Source: Theobroma cacao
Taxonomy: Eukaryota; Streptophyta; Magnoliopsida; Malvales; Malvaceae
DNA: 64,000 bases
Assembly: GCF_000208745.1 (NCBI RefSeq)
Contig: NC_030859.1
Location: 2,423,601-2,487,600, forward strand
Reading direction: 5' to 3'
Translations under genes and position numbers: made by a program
Shown: positions 49,405 to 60,529 of the stretch, piece by piece
Layout of the letters: each line of letters opens with the position of its first letter
How positions within the stretch are numbered: the stretch's first letter is position 1
The notes under the pieces: model-generated
Databases searched by the model: none
What the model saw: only the letters and a program-made list of their open reading frames with translations
What the model was told of the DNA's origin: nothing

Positions 49405-50220
49405 CTGTTCAGAATACAAGATTTGATGTCACAATTAATGTAGAACTCAAAAAAATTCGGGGACTGATAGGGCTACTCTATCTCGAGATTATTAGGGTGT
49501 AGATGTATAGTTTCCCTGCTCATCTCGCCAGGGGCTTACATTCTAACTAGTGCTAATAAGTATACCAGTGTTCTAGCCAAGACCTCTTATTGCCAAGAGG
49601 AACAAACAAACATGAAATTATAATATCTAGCCAAATACCAAAAGGGATAAAATCCATTTTTGTTTTAGATTTTGAAGACTCCCATGATGGCTTATGTACC
49701 GTCTTCCTGTCTTCCATGAATTTTTTCCAATGACTTTTTCTTATTTAAGATTTTTTGATTAAAGGGGTATGGTTTTTGTAATATATATTATTTAACACAT
49801 AATACAATAATGAACTTAACCATTGCATATAATTATCAATTTTTATATAAAAGAATATTTTATGTTCAATTTTATATTTATGCACTATGTTTATATCAAA
49901 GACTCTTCAGTTGTCTATATTGAAAAAGAAATTGCTAAGTAATTTGTTGTTATACATTGTTGTTTCAAAAGATTGATTTTATCATTTATTTGTTTATATA
50001 TTGCCATTGATTATTTTTCTCTTTTATTATAAAATACAAGGAACACTATCAAGCAATTACTATTTTATTTTCTTTCAAATTATACTATTAGATTTAGGAT
50101 CAAACTAATTGTTTTTGGATGATTGAATTTCCATTCATCCAAGTGCTAAAATATATAACCCATTTGTTTTTTTTTCCTTTTCATTCATTATCAGATTAAA
50201 AATATGTTTTTGTACATGAA

Positions 50221-50290
50221 TATGGATCCTAATTAATGATTTTATTAGTGGCTTCATCCGATGAACACCTTTGCAAGCATCATTGTTTGT
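50221..50290 (+). pseudogene. F-box relic
   Basis: ATGGATCCTAATTAATGATTTTATTAGTGGCTTC..., followed by ATGAACACCTTTGCAAGCATCATT, matches the start of exon 2 (DPNDFISxLPDDILCHII) with a small internal duplication and stops. No LRR follows. The stretch 49.4-50.67 kb is otherwise AT-rich with no gene. Confidence 0.5.
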
Positions 50291-50676
50291 CACTTTCGTT
50301 TTTGTTATGAAAATTGTATGAGAAACAATAAAGATAAAACTTAAAGAAATCAAACTAACAAAAAAAAAAAAAAGATTTCACTTCTTTTTAAGTCTACAAA
50401 GTGAAACAGTTCTTAAGTACAATAAAATCTTTTTCAATAATTTTTCAAATCAACTCAATGATCTCTTTACTTTACTTGTACATTTTTTCTCTCAAAGCAC
50501 TACTTTCCTTGTAAAGCCTGGACACCCATTTTTATGGTGTGAATATATTAAAAGTATAAAATTGTACAAATACTTAATGTTGTATACAAACTAAAACTCT
50601 AATCAAATAAAATTTTCAATTTTAATCGATTTAAAATTATTTGTTATGTGTCGTGATTTTAAAATACTTATATATT

Positions 50677-51115
50677 TGTAACGACTCAAGTCCAACCACT
50701 GACCCAGTAGCTTTTTGGGCTTAAACCACATGGCCCTCAAAAGCTTAAGCTCAAGTTGCTAGTAGTGGTCAGCTTTTATTGTTATATAGGTCTTAACAAT
50801 CACATTCATATCAGATGTAGGATGTTGGGTATTACAATCCCACCCACTCAAATCCTTGATGTCCTCATTAAGGTCATACATCACATCACAAGACTAAAAT
50901 CTCACCAGAGCAATGTGAAAGCTCACATCAGACTGGTACAGACTCTGATACTATTTGTAACGACCCAAGTCCAACCACTGACCCAGTAACTTTTTGGGCC
51001 TAAACCACATAGCCCTCAAAAACTTAAGCTCAAGTTGCTAGTAGTGATCGGCTTGAATTGTTATATAGGTCTTAACAATCACATTCATATCAGATGTAGG
51101 ATGTTGGGTATTACA
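50677..51115 (-). mobile_element. TRIM retrotransposon (complete, 439 bp)
   Basis: Two 160-bp direct repeats (50677-50836 and 50956-51115) differ at only a few sites. Each starts TGTAACGAC and ends GTATTACA, so the termini are TG...CA. The internal part is 119 bp. Read on the minus strand, the sequence next to the 5' repeat is AATAGTATCAGAGTCTG, a near match to the TGGTATCAGAGC primer-binding site for initiator Met-tRNA, and a purine-rich GAGTGGGTGGGAT precedes the 3' repeat. Flanking 5-mers are ATATT and ATATC, probably a target duplication with one change. No protein is coded, as expected for a terminal-repeat retrotransposon in miniature. It sits just upstream of F-box copy G. Confidence 0.85.
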
Positions 51116-51249
51116 ATATCACCTTTCCTTGCAGTCAAATTAGTCCTGCAAAAGACTCCACTGCAATTTTGCAACAGTTCAAGTTCTTTGGAACGAAGCT
51201 CAAACTTGTTCCCCATTTTTAAACCAAAACCTGAAATATTGAAGAAAAA

Positions 51250-52989
51250 ATGGGCATGAAGAATAATCAAAAGAAACAGAGGCATGATCCAGATGATAAT
51301 GACCCAAGTAACACTGCAAGGTAAGAACTGGTATTATTTTCTTCTCAACTTTCACTATTGATTCAAAACGATCAATTGGAAAATTGGAAGTCTTTTAAGA
51401 TCAATCTTGTTTTTGAACAGGGATTTGGATGTGGTTGATTTGTATCCAAATGATTTCATCAGTCGTTTACCTGATGACATCCTTGACCAGATTGTTTCCT
51501 TGCTCCCTTTTCAATCTGCTGTCCGAACCACGTTTCGTTCTACTCAGTGGAAAGACTTTTGGAAAGAGGCTTTGTTGGCTTCGGTCCATGATGTTGTAAC
51601 AATGGAAGATGCTGTTAAATTTATATCGAGCTGCTATACACCATCCACCAAGAAATAAGTGGGGTTCAAATTTGAGCTTGGCCCTGGTAGGGTCCTCTTA
51701 GCTGCTATTACGCCTAATAATTCACTTCGACTAGATTTATCTGCAGGTAAACAAGAATCCTCAAGGCCATTTGTTTGGTTTTTGAATGTGAATCTTTCAT
51801 GGCCTAACCATTTGCCACTTCGGAATATAAATGGTGTAAACAAAGTAAAATCTTTGTATCTAATATCAGTAAGCTATCCTTCTAATGAGGCGGTTTCATC
51901 TATGGTGTCGAATCTCCCAGTTCTTAAAAGCCTGACTATCGCAAAATGCAATGGATTATGATCTTTACGAATAAACAAAGTTAGAAGGCTTCATAAATTA
52001 GTTGTCTTGGACTGCCCTCAATTAGAATCTGTCTGCATTCAGGGTTCCTACTTAGCATGCAGATTGGCGTCTTTGGTGCTTCAATTTTGCTCTGGTATTA
52101 GATATTTCTTTCAGCCTCCCTCTCTCGACAAGTTCCTATTCGAGATGCCATGCTTGATTTCAGACAAGGTCCTTCTATATACGATAGAATCAATAATCTC
52201 AGCTTCATATCAGTCTTCCAAGGCATTCAATTTGATAAATCTCCACCACCGTGTAGATGGGCTTTTGAGGTATGTTACAGCAATTTATCCACTCTGAAAA
52301 AGATTTTTCAGGCTTCTGTACTTCTAAACACTCATGGCTAAAACTTTGATCAGTTCTATTGTACCTAACGTCGATAATGTTCTTTCTTCTTGCAGGTAAT
52401 GATCACCTGGGTGTTCCGTACTTAAGTGGAAAATCTGTGATTCGTCTCTCCGAGCTGACAGAGCTGTGGTGGATTGATTGTTCAATGGACACAGACAATG
52501 TTAATTCCCTACTCGTCTTTCTTAAACTCTCTCCTCGACTGGAAAGACTTTATGTGACTGTAAGTCATTCCATTTTCATGATAAAAATAGATTTTTATTT
52601 GGTGAACAAGTGAATGATTGTGATGGTAGGAACTCATCATATCAATGCTACCATTAATTGACAAGTTTGATAGTCTTCGTCAAACTTGCAGATTGATCCT
52701 GAAAGCTATAACATTAGAAGCACAAACAAGTTCACAGTTAAACTCAATGAAATCAAAAAACACGATCATCTCAAGCTGCTGAAATTAGAAAGATTTGCAA
52801 AGGAGAAGGATGAGATTTTGCTGGCAAAGGAGCTGGAACCTTTATTCAAAATGAACCCACAGATCTTAGCTAAGTCAAAAGGGGCTTGTTTGCGGCGTCT
52901 GGTTAAAGTACCTGAGCAATCCTTTCAAGTTCAAAGAGGTTCATAATTTGCATGAAACATGTCCTGATCATGTTCATATGAAGTTCTAA
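51250..52989 (+). pseudogene. F-box/LRR array copy G (pseudogene)
   Basis: Exon 1 (51250-51320, MGMKNNQKKQRHDPDDN) splices in frame to exon 2 at 51421 and a complete F-box (DFISRLPDDILDQIVSLLPF, FRSTQWKDFW). A deletion and frameshift after the KFISSC codons give a stop at 51658. A TGA replaces a glutamine codon near 51959 (KCNGL-stop), the LRR region is rearranged, and the MLDFRQGP block is in another frame. Exon 3 (52396-52559, LTELWWIDCSMDTDN) is out of phase with exon 2, and exon 4 (from 52692, IDPESYN) shifts frame before its ancestral end at 52989 (DHVHMKF). All splice sites survive. It is closest in sequence to copy I, including intron 1. Confidence 0.85.
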
Positions 52990-54347
52990 CTGTCTCATAT
53001 AATTAATTTCTTTGCAGAAGAAGTGGAAACATAAGTTCTAGTTTGTGGCAATGGATTTGTAAGGAGTTCAATTATACCATTAAACTTGTCTAGAAAGCCC
53101 TTCTGATTTTTGGACAGATTATACTCTGACTCAATCCAATTTCCCTAGTATAGCCTTTATTATTGCAATAGATTAAAAAAAATTGTTTTATTATTTTTTT
53201 GGTGTTATGCAATTGTGGTTAGGATGCTACTATTTTTCATGAAAACATATAAAGAGAAAGAAGCTTTGCCAATTAAGGATGAGTATTATTGAATCATTCT
53301 TTCAGGAAAGAAGACTTTGGCTTAATCAATAAGAAATTACATATGGTTGGGAAGGTAACGGAAGAGTGGAGGTCAAATATTATATAAAACCTATTAGTTC
53401 TTGTCACGACTCAAATTCTGGGCCATAACCGGCACATGGGCTCAGTGGACGTAGCCCATTAAGCCCAAGCAAGCCTCTTCACATAATCCCGTTGACTATC
53501 CTATCAAATTTTCATCACCATTACTATACCACCATTTGTAATTTACAACTAGACGTTTTTTCATAATACAACATAAATACCAAAAATTTACATTTTTTAT
53601 TATCTCAAAATAAGGTATTCATAGCCATCTCAAAATAAGGTTATTCATAGCCATCTCATAATGGCACAATCATTCCAAACTATACATGCATCGTTAGCAA
53701 AGTGATTCCTAGCGATTTACATTTAATGTACATGTACTTATATAAAAGACTTCTAACGACCAACGGAGTGACTTTGGTGAGGGTACGGCTATCGAATGCC
53801 ATGATACCTACCAAGAGTAAATGCAAGTGGATGCTTTAATCTCGGTTCCAACTATTTACGAATCTGAAAACATGCAATTTAAAAAAGTGAGTATAAACTC
53901 AGTGAGTGAATATAAGAAAGGAACAAGCAATGATAAGGAATATTTTAGAAAACATGATGCATTTACGATAAACCATGCAATTTAGTCTAAATTTTTGGTT
54001 AAAACCCCTCATTTCAAACTTTTGATGTTTAATCCCTTAATGTTACAAAACCCATGATGAACCATAAAGTTGAATAGATTGAAAATTTCAGCAATGACCA
54101 AGCAAGACAAACAAATAGAGGGTTTTCTCTCTACAGCGAAAAGGTATTCTCTATTTGCATATGATTTGGTTTTTCAAGCATATCTCTCATTACAAAAGTC
54201 CAATTGACATAATTTTTAGGTTATTAGAAAGCTAAGAGGCTGGGCTACAACTTTGATGTTTACCACTTGGCCCAGTTCTGATTGGAAGGTGGTCAAAATC
54301 TTTATCAAAGTGAAAGTAATGAATCAGAATTTTGGAACCACCCGAGA

Positions 54348-54440
54348 GTTTCTCGCTGCAGCGAGAACCAGGCCAGTGTAACCCCCCCCCAACCTGAGTT
54401 TCTTTTTGTAGCAAGAATGAATCTCGCTGCAGCGAGAAAC
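54348..54440. repeat. Repeated perfect palindrome inside the solo LTR
   Basis: TCTCGCTGCAGCGAGA, a perfect 16-bp palindrome, occurs at 54351-54366 and 54422-54437. A related ACAGCGAAAAGG occurs near 54133. Between the two copies there is a run of C (54380-54389). Confidence 0.8.
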
Positions 54441-54620
54441 AGAGAAATTTAGTTAAAAAGGGGTATTGTTACATTAAAAAGCCATTTTCTTGCTGAAATG
54501 AAAAGCAATTTTGGAGCAATTAATAATGCCAACATACAACACAATCACAATTATTTTCATAAACTTTCTATAACATATATATATATATACATACATCATC
54601 ATGCATACCATCCCACCACA

Positions 54621-54760
54621 CTCAGCTCATGTGCACTCCCTACACGCACAATGCAATATCATCATTATCAGCTCATGTGCACTCTCACACCGCACATAGA
54701 TAGGTCATCATCAGCTCATGTGCACTCCCATAATGCACATAGCTAGGTCCTCATTATCAC
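54621..54760 (+). repeat. Short tandem repeat, ~45 bp x 3, inside the solo LTR
   Basis: TCAGCTCATGTGCACTC recurs at about 54622, 54668 and 54711, each followed by an A/C-rich segment containing GCACA. Tandem repeats of this kind are common in the U3 part of long LTRs. Confidence 0.75.
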
Positions 54761-56206
54761 ACAAAAAGAGCATCCAAAGCATAATATACATATCAATATA
54801 ATGTGAGAATGCATAAACTATTCATATTGCACATTTCACAAGATAGAAACATTTCATCAAGGGCTTGTTCCCCAAGTATATTTTTAAAGCAAAAACAAAT
54901 GAAACTTTCAAATGATTTATTTAAACATGTAGGCACTTCCCAAAACATTTTGAAATGCAAGTTCACTCACCAGTCTCTGTTGATGTTTTGGTAGGCTCTA
55001 ACTTTGACTAATGTTCCGAATGGAGGTGTGGGGTTCTGTTGGAACCTATCACACACAACAATATCGCCATCAACCCAACTTGGCATTAATACCATTCCAA
55101 AAGCTATTTCCTAAATCAAGTTTTACTAGTTATCCCTAACTAGCTTCCAACTACTATTAAATGGCTATTATTTGCACTACTCTAGTCACACTAAAATTGA
55201 ATAAACACCCTCAACAATAAAACACTCACAAATCTAATTACTAGACATTATAAACAACTAAAGAGATTAACCCTAACTCATTCTCACCTTGATGGTCTTT
55301 GTAGTTGAATCCTCTTTCAAAATTCTTCAAGCTAATAAGGGAAATCACTCTTTCTCTCTCTATATGTCCAGCTAGTGAGTGAATGTACTAAAGAAAGACT
55401 TTTGAAAGCTGTTGAGGTGTAAAAGTGGTAGAGCATGAAAAAACCCTATGAAGAAGTACGCAAAAACTTGAAATTTGGGCTTTCTATGAGAAGGCTGTGG
55501 AGGAATCAAGGTTTTCTCCCATGGAGGATGAAGAAAACGTGAAATGGAGAGAAGAGATGGAAGGAAGAAGAAGCTACTGGAAGTTGTTGGAACTTAGATA
55601 TTTATATCTAAAGTTTATCCAATTCCTCATATAAATTACCAAAATGCCCTTAACAAGGTCACTTTGTCTTCCTCCCATCCTTTGTGCAACCTTTTTACTC
55701 TTTTGACACTGAGATAAAATCTATAATAGTCTAAAAATACTCGAGTTCATGAAAACATAAAAATTTAGACTTGAGATGAAAAATAACCATTTTACCCCTA
55801 CTATGAAAATTGTCAGTGTTTCTATCTTCTTCATTTATTTTACCATCATTCATTTATTTCTTAGGCTTACTTAGACTTTAACAACATTAGAAAATTACTT
55901 CCAAGATCTCAGCATGAGAAATGACAAAATTACCCTTAGTTCGTGTTATTATGTCTACTCCTAGTTACGGGTCTATGGAGGTCGAGGTTTCAAAATACGA
56001 GGGTACTGGGTGTCACAGTTCTCATACTCCAAAATCTTGAGGAAAAAGGGAAGAATGAAGAGATCATATCCAAGTGTAAAAAATTGGGATATATAGTAGC
56101 TGAGAACAGAAAACTTGATTTGGAAGTAAACTCATGACTTAAATTACATTAATTCAATTAGAATTATTATACAAATCTCCGACAGTCAAGACATTCCTTT
56201 TAGGAT

Positions 56207-56600
56207 TCAATTTTCTTCTGTGCTTAACAATGAATCCTTATCCACACTTAACAAAGGGAGGCGGCAAAAAGGACAATTTTGTTTTTGGTGCAACCATTGG
56301 AGAATGTAGTTGTGATGGTATATGTGCAAGCAGGGTAGACTAATGATTCTGGAACCAACAAGCAAAGTCTCCAAGCAAATAGCACATTGTTCATCCTTCA
56401 CGTCTTTGAAAAGCGTGAGACTATCCAACTCTCAAATAATGTCAATTTCCATCACCACACTAGCTTCAGTGCAACGACCAAAGCGATTAAATAACTTGGC
56501 CACTTGACAGCCGAACTCGCTTTTTATTTCTACTTTGTAGCTACGAAGAATTTCGGAACATTGTAAAAGTTGGGCGAGATCCCTGGGGGTGACACGATTG
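56207..56600 (-). pseudogene. RING-H2 finger gene fragment with an in-frame stop
   Basis: The minus strand encodes a RING-type region: CAICLETLLVGSRIISLPC, LHIYHHNYILQWL and NCPFCRLPLL, ending at TEEN and a stop at 56207. Upstream the same frame continues through a TGA into a plausible protein (VTPRDLAQLLQCSEILRSYK, FNRFGRCTEASVVMEIDII) and then meets TAA near 56610. The cysteine expected after the two histidines (HxxHxxC) is tyrosine here, so one zinc ligand is missing. RING-H2 proteins are usually E3 ubiquitin ligases. Without a start codon and with a nonsense codon and a lost ligand, this is most likely a pseudogene. Confidence 0.65.
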
Positions 56601-56878
56601 CTGTTTTTCCTTAAAATTTATAAACTATGTACAAGAATCTCCACATAATTTAATCAACTTTCTTATTTGTACTGTGTATAAGATGTCGATAAAGAAAGGC
56701 TTTGGCTGCCGTATAGGCGGTGAAAATAAGTTGTTGCAAAGGACACTGTCGTCATTAATCCAAGCCTTATGACAGATTTGAAGAGGTTGAACGGTTGGAA
56801 TATTCGTTCGTTAAGAGAATCCGAAAAACAAAGCTAAAACAAACAATGATATAGCAAGGGGTGAAACTTCGGCTAGTT

Positions 56879-56916
56879 ACACACACACGCGCGCGCGCGC
56901 GCACACACACACACAC

Positions 56917-56947
<31 letters not shown>
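56879..56947. repeat. Compound microsatellite (CA)n(CG)n(CA)n(TA)n
   Basis: Alternating purine-pyrimidine throughout: CA units, about eight CG units, more CA, then a long AT run. Such tracts can adopt Z-form or cruciform structure and mutate quickly. From here to 58.28 kb the DNA is AT-rich with no supported gene. Confidence 0.9.
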
Positions 56948-58291
56948 ACAATTTGTGTTAATTAAAATCATAGGAGGATTAGTATTCAAGTTTTTTTCTT
57001 TTTGTAATCAAATTAGGATTTATTTTAATTGAAAAGAAAACTTAACAAGTCCTACACTCTCTAGTGAGCGTGAGATATATGACTATATTATTCATTTATA
57101 ACATATATGATATGATGATAAATTATTTAGTAACATTATAAAAAATAATAATTTAAGAAATATTAAGCGGTGAGTTACAGTTCTTCTGTTCCTTATTTAT
57201 CAAAATTATTTTAGGCTAAATGTAACGAAATGTTTAAAAGTCCACACTTGTTATGGTTCTATAAAAAAGTTAAAATCTTTAAAATCCACTAATTGGGTTA
57301 TAACTTTCAAGCAAATAAGTGGGACACATATGTGTAAGATACATATATTGAACAGGATCTCATTATAGAGCATCAAATAAGCTTGTATTGTCAACAATTA
57401 AAAGGGGCTTTATTACAATTTACTAATTATTCTTAGACTTGAGAGGTCAATACATTTTATTTAATATTTATAATGTTACCAACATGCGATCTTGAATTTA
57501 AAGATTATATCCTAATATGGTGGGTTATGTACATGTTAAATAAATTATATTCGATGCTCAATAAATGATTCACCAAGTTCATTGAAACAGATATTGAAAC
57601 GATTTTTATAAGATTGTCGTACTTAATAAATTTTGACCAGTGTGCTTTCTAAAAATGTTTTAAAGTTATATTATTTATATTAATATTGTATATATAAGTG
57701 TTTTTGAAGAAAAATATTTTTTAAAGTCTTACAATAATAAAATCATGAATTGGTATTACATTAGTTGGATGTGACAATAAAAATTATTTATCTATGAAGT
57801 CCATGAGGAATATGGAATGGTGAAAGGACTTGTTAGTAAAGATTATAATGAAAGGAACTTTATTGATAATTTTTTTTCTCTACAAAGTTCAGTTGCAATG
57901 TGTTGATAAACATTATTGCAGTTAGTGAGTAAATAAAATTTTTAAGTAATTTAAGAAACAAAATAATAAAATTAGATTACAAGAATCTTCAAATAAAATA
58001 TTAATCATGAAATGCTATGGCCTTGAACTCTGTTTGTAAAGAGATTCTTAAAGATGCCAGCCATATTTTTGTTTGGCGTTTTATATATGTCTTGTTTGGT
58101 ACGGATTGGGCAAATTCAAGTCCATTTGGACCAACTGAAGTAAAGTCCATTAGTACATCCATATATAAGTGAGAAGACCTAAAAACTTAGAAGCTTTCGA
58201 TCTTTGGAGGCAAAGCACTTGAATTGCTTTTGAGATTTTGTTTTTTATATATGACTCTCTTGTAGTAGATCCTTTACTTTTATATTAAATA

Positions 58292-60520
58292 ACAATGATT
58301 ATTAGTGAATCCATGAAGACAAATTTCGTTTGTAACGTAGAACCTTTTAGTGACAATTACTTGTCTCCTGGAAGAGGCAACCCTATGAAAGCTGAAGGAA
58401 AGATGGGAAGGCCTATGAAAGCTGAAGGAAAGAGGGGAAAGAAGAATCCAGAGACAGAACATGATCCAGATGACAGCCAAAGAAACACTGCAAAGAGACA
58501 GAACATGATCCAGATGACAGCCAAAGAAACAATGCAAAGGAACGATGGTTAAGTCTTTTGAATGTTATTTTTGTCTGTTGACATTATCAGACCAATCTTA
58601 CTATTTACCAATGACTCCTTAAGCTATATTTTATTTCTTCTGACTTTTACTATTTGATAGGATCAGACTACTTTCTTTGAAATCCTGTGAGATAAATTTT
58701 ACTATTTGATGGGATCAGATTAGTTTCTTCGAAATCCTAGTGACACAAATCTTGTTTTTTTTTTTTTAACAAGAATATGGATTCTAAAGATTTAATCAAT
58801 TGTTTTCCCGATGAGATCCTTCATCACATCATTACCTTCCTCCCTCTTGAATCAGCTGTCCAAACCACTCTTTCTTTCTACTGGATGGAAAGATCTTTGT
58901 TAAAAGGCTTTTGTATATGGAAGTATAGAAGATGCAGTTGTTAATGTATTTAGCCTTCTTAATGATTTTGCTGAGCTTCGTCCACCAAGAAGCAAGAGGG
59001 GATTCTAGTTTAACATTGGACAAGATAGCGCCCTCTTAGCTGCCATTGCGCCTAATGATGTACTTCATCTTGATTTCTCTGCTGGGGAACAAGGATTATC
59101 GAGATCATTTAATTGGTTGTTACCGTTGAATCTTCCGGTGCGTGACAAATGGCCATTTCCCTACAAACATGATAAGCTATTGGAGCTAAATCTGCCATTG
59201 CAGCAGTTCAAAATAAAAAGCTCTATACCTAGTATCAGCATGCTGCCTTTCCAGCAAGGCGCTTACTTCTATGGTGTCATATTTACCATTTCTTGAGAGT
59301 TTGACTATTGCAAAGTGTAATGGGGTACAATCTTTAGATATAGAAAATGCTGCTAGGCTTCAAAAATTAACTGTCTTGGATTGCCCACAATTAGAATATT
59401 TCTGTTTTGGAGGTTCCAGTTGCTTAAAGTCTTTCCAATATCGAGGCAGATTAGTGTCTTTTCGGTTTAAACCGTTCTGCAAATTTAATTCTTATCACTC
59501 GTTGAATGAACATTTTTGTCGCTGTGGATTCCACTTGGAAGATGCCATGCTTGATTTCAGACAAGGCCCTCTAACACGATGGACATGGGACTTTGAAATG
59601 CCTACCAGTGCTGGTCCTAATGGATTCTACAAAATCTGCAATTGTGGTAGCACCACCTTGTTTCAATGCTTCAAATTAATTCTGAACAGCGTAGGTCGTG
59701 CTGAATCTCTAACAATGTGCAGATGGCTTTTCGAGGCATGTTTCAGTAATTTATCTAAACTCAGTAAAGAAAATTTCAGTTTCATGCTTCTGTACTCCTA
59801 TCCTCTCATAACTGATTAATCATTGATCAGTTTTATTGTGCTAAACTTATTTTCTTCTGTTCTTTTTTCTTTTATTTAGAAATCATTTTGTAAGAAGTTA
59901 CCCTCTTCAAGTACAGACCTTGGCTCTCGTTTGTTGCTGCTTAAAGAGCTTTGGTGGATTGATGGTTCAATGGAGAGAGAAAACATCAATGCCCTACTTT
60001 GCTTTCTGAAGCTCTGTCCTAACTTGGAAAGACTATATGTGATTGTAAGTCTTCCCATTTTCTTGATATAAAAATTGGTACTAGTGGAATGTTAGAATGG
60101 ATTTCACTTTTGTTTGATGAGAAATTAAATGACTTCAATGATAGAACTCGCAACAATGCATCGATTAATACACAAATTTGATATTCTTCAAATATCTTAA
60201 CTTACAGATTGATCCTAAATGCTATAACTTGCCTAGCACTGAAAGATTCTCAGCTATAATCAATGTTCCTGATTATAAACTCTATAATCTCAAGTTTGTC
60301 AAAGTAGAAGGATGTGCAGATGAGACCAATGAGAATCTGTTTGCAAGGCCGTTGAGAACTTTATTTCTAGGAACTACACTAATTATATCTAATCAAAAGT
60401 ATACGGGAGTCGTTCGAGGTGTCTGGTAAAGGTGCCTAAGCTCATTCGAGGTGTCTGGTAAAGGTGTCCAAGCTGGAGAAGGAAGGGAAGTATCCTTACA
60501 AGTCCTGTTCATATAAACTC
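58292..60520 (+). pseudogene. F-box/LRR array copy H (pseudogene)
   Basis: Exon 1 (58292-58552) shows two internal tandem duplications: ATGAAAGCTGAAGGAAAGA twice, and a ~44-bp unit with CATGATCCAGATGACAGCC twice. The second destroys the usual frame, and the donor reads AAAGGAACG instead of AG|GTAAG. Exon 2 (58774-59735) starts with an F-box (DLINCFPDEILHHIITFLPL), shifts frame at TLSFYWM and has several stops. Later LRR parts are open (FLESLTIAKCNGVQSLDIE, LEDAMLDFRQGP) and the exon ends CRWLFE at a GC donor (GAG|GCATGT). Exon 3 (59880-60044, LKELWWIDGSMEREN) and exon 4 (from 60208, IDPKCYN) are open. A ~33-bp tandem duplication (60409-60475, TTCGAGGTGTCTGGTAAAGG) truncates exon 4. Confidence 0.85.
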
Positions 60521-60529
60521 TTGAATTAA

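Larger units (their letters stand above)
53402..56017. mobile_element. Long solo LTR (2,616 bp) with 5-bp target duplication
   Basis: The element starts TGTCACGACTCAAATTC and ends GGTACTGGGTGTCACA, that is TG...CA with the short inverted termini TGTCAC/GTGTCA. It is flanked by GTTCT at 53397-53401 and again at 56018-56022. I found no internal second copy of the terminus and no gag-pol coding, which suggests one long LTR left by recombination of a Ty3/gypsy-type element. A non-coding (LARD-like) element with unrecognised LTRs is the alternative. It lies between F-box copies G and H. Internal repeats are listed separately. Confidence 0.72.

Noticed and set aside
54380..54389. Run of C residues
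   Set aside because: Simple homopolymer inside the LTR and possibly an assembly-sensitive site; no function is implied.
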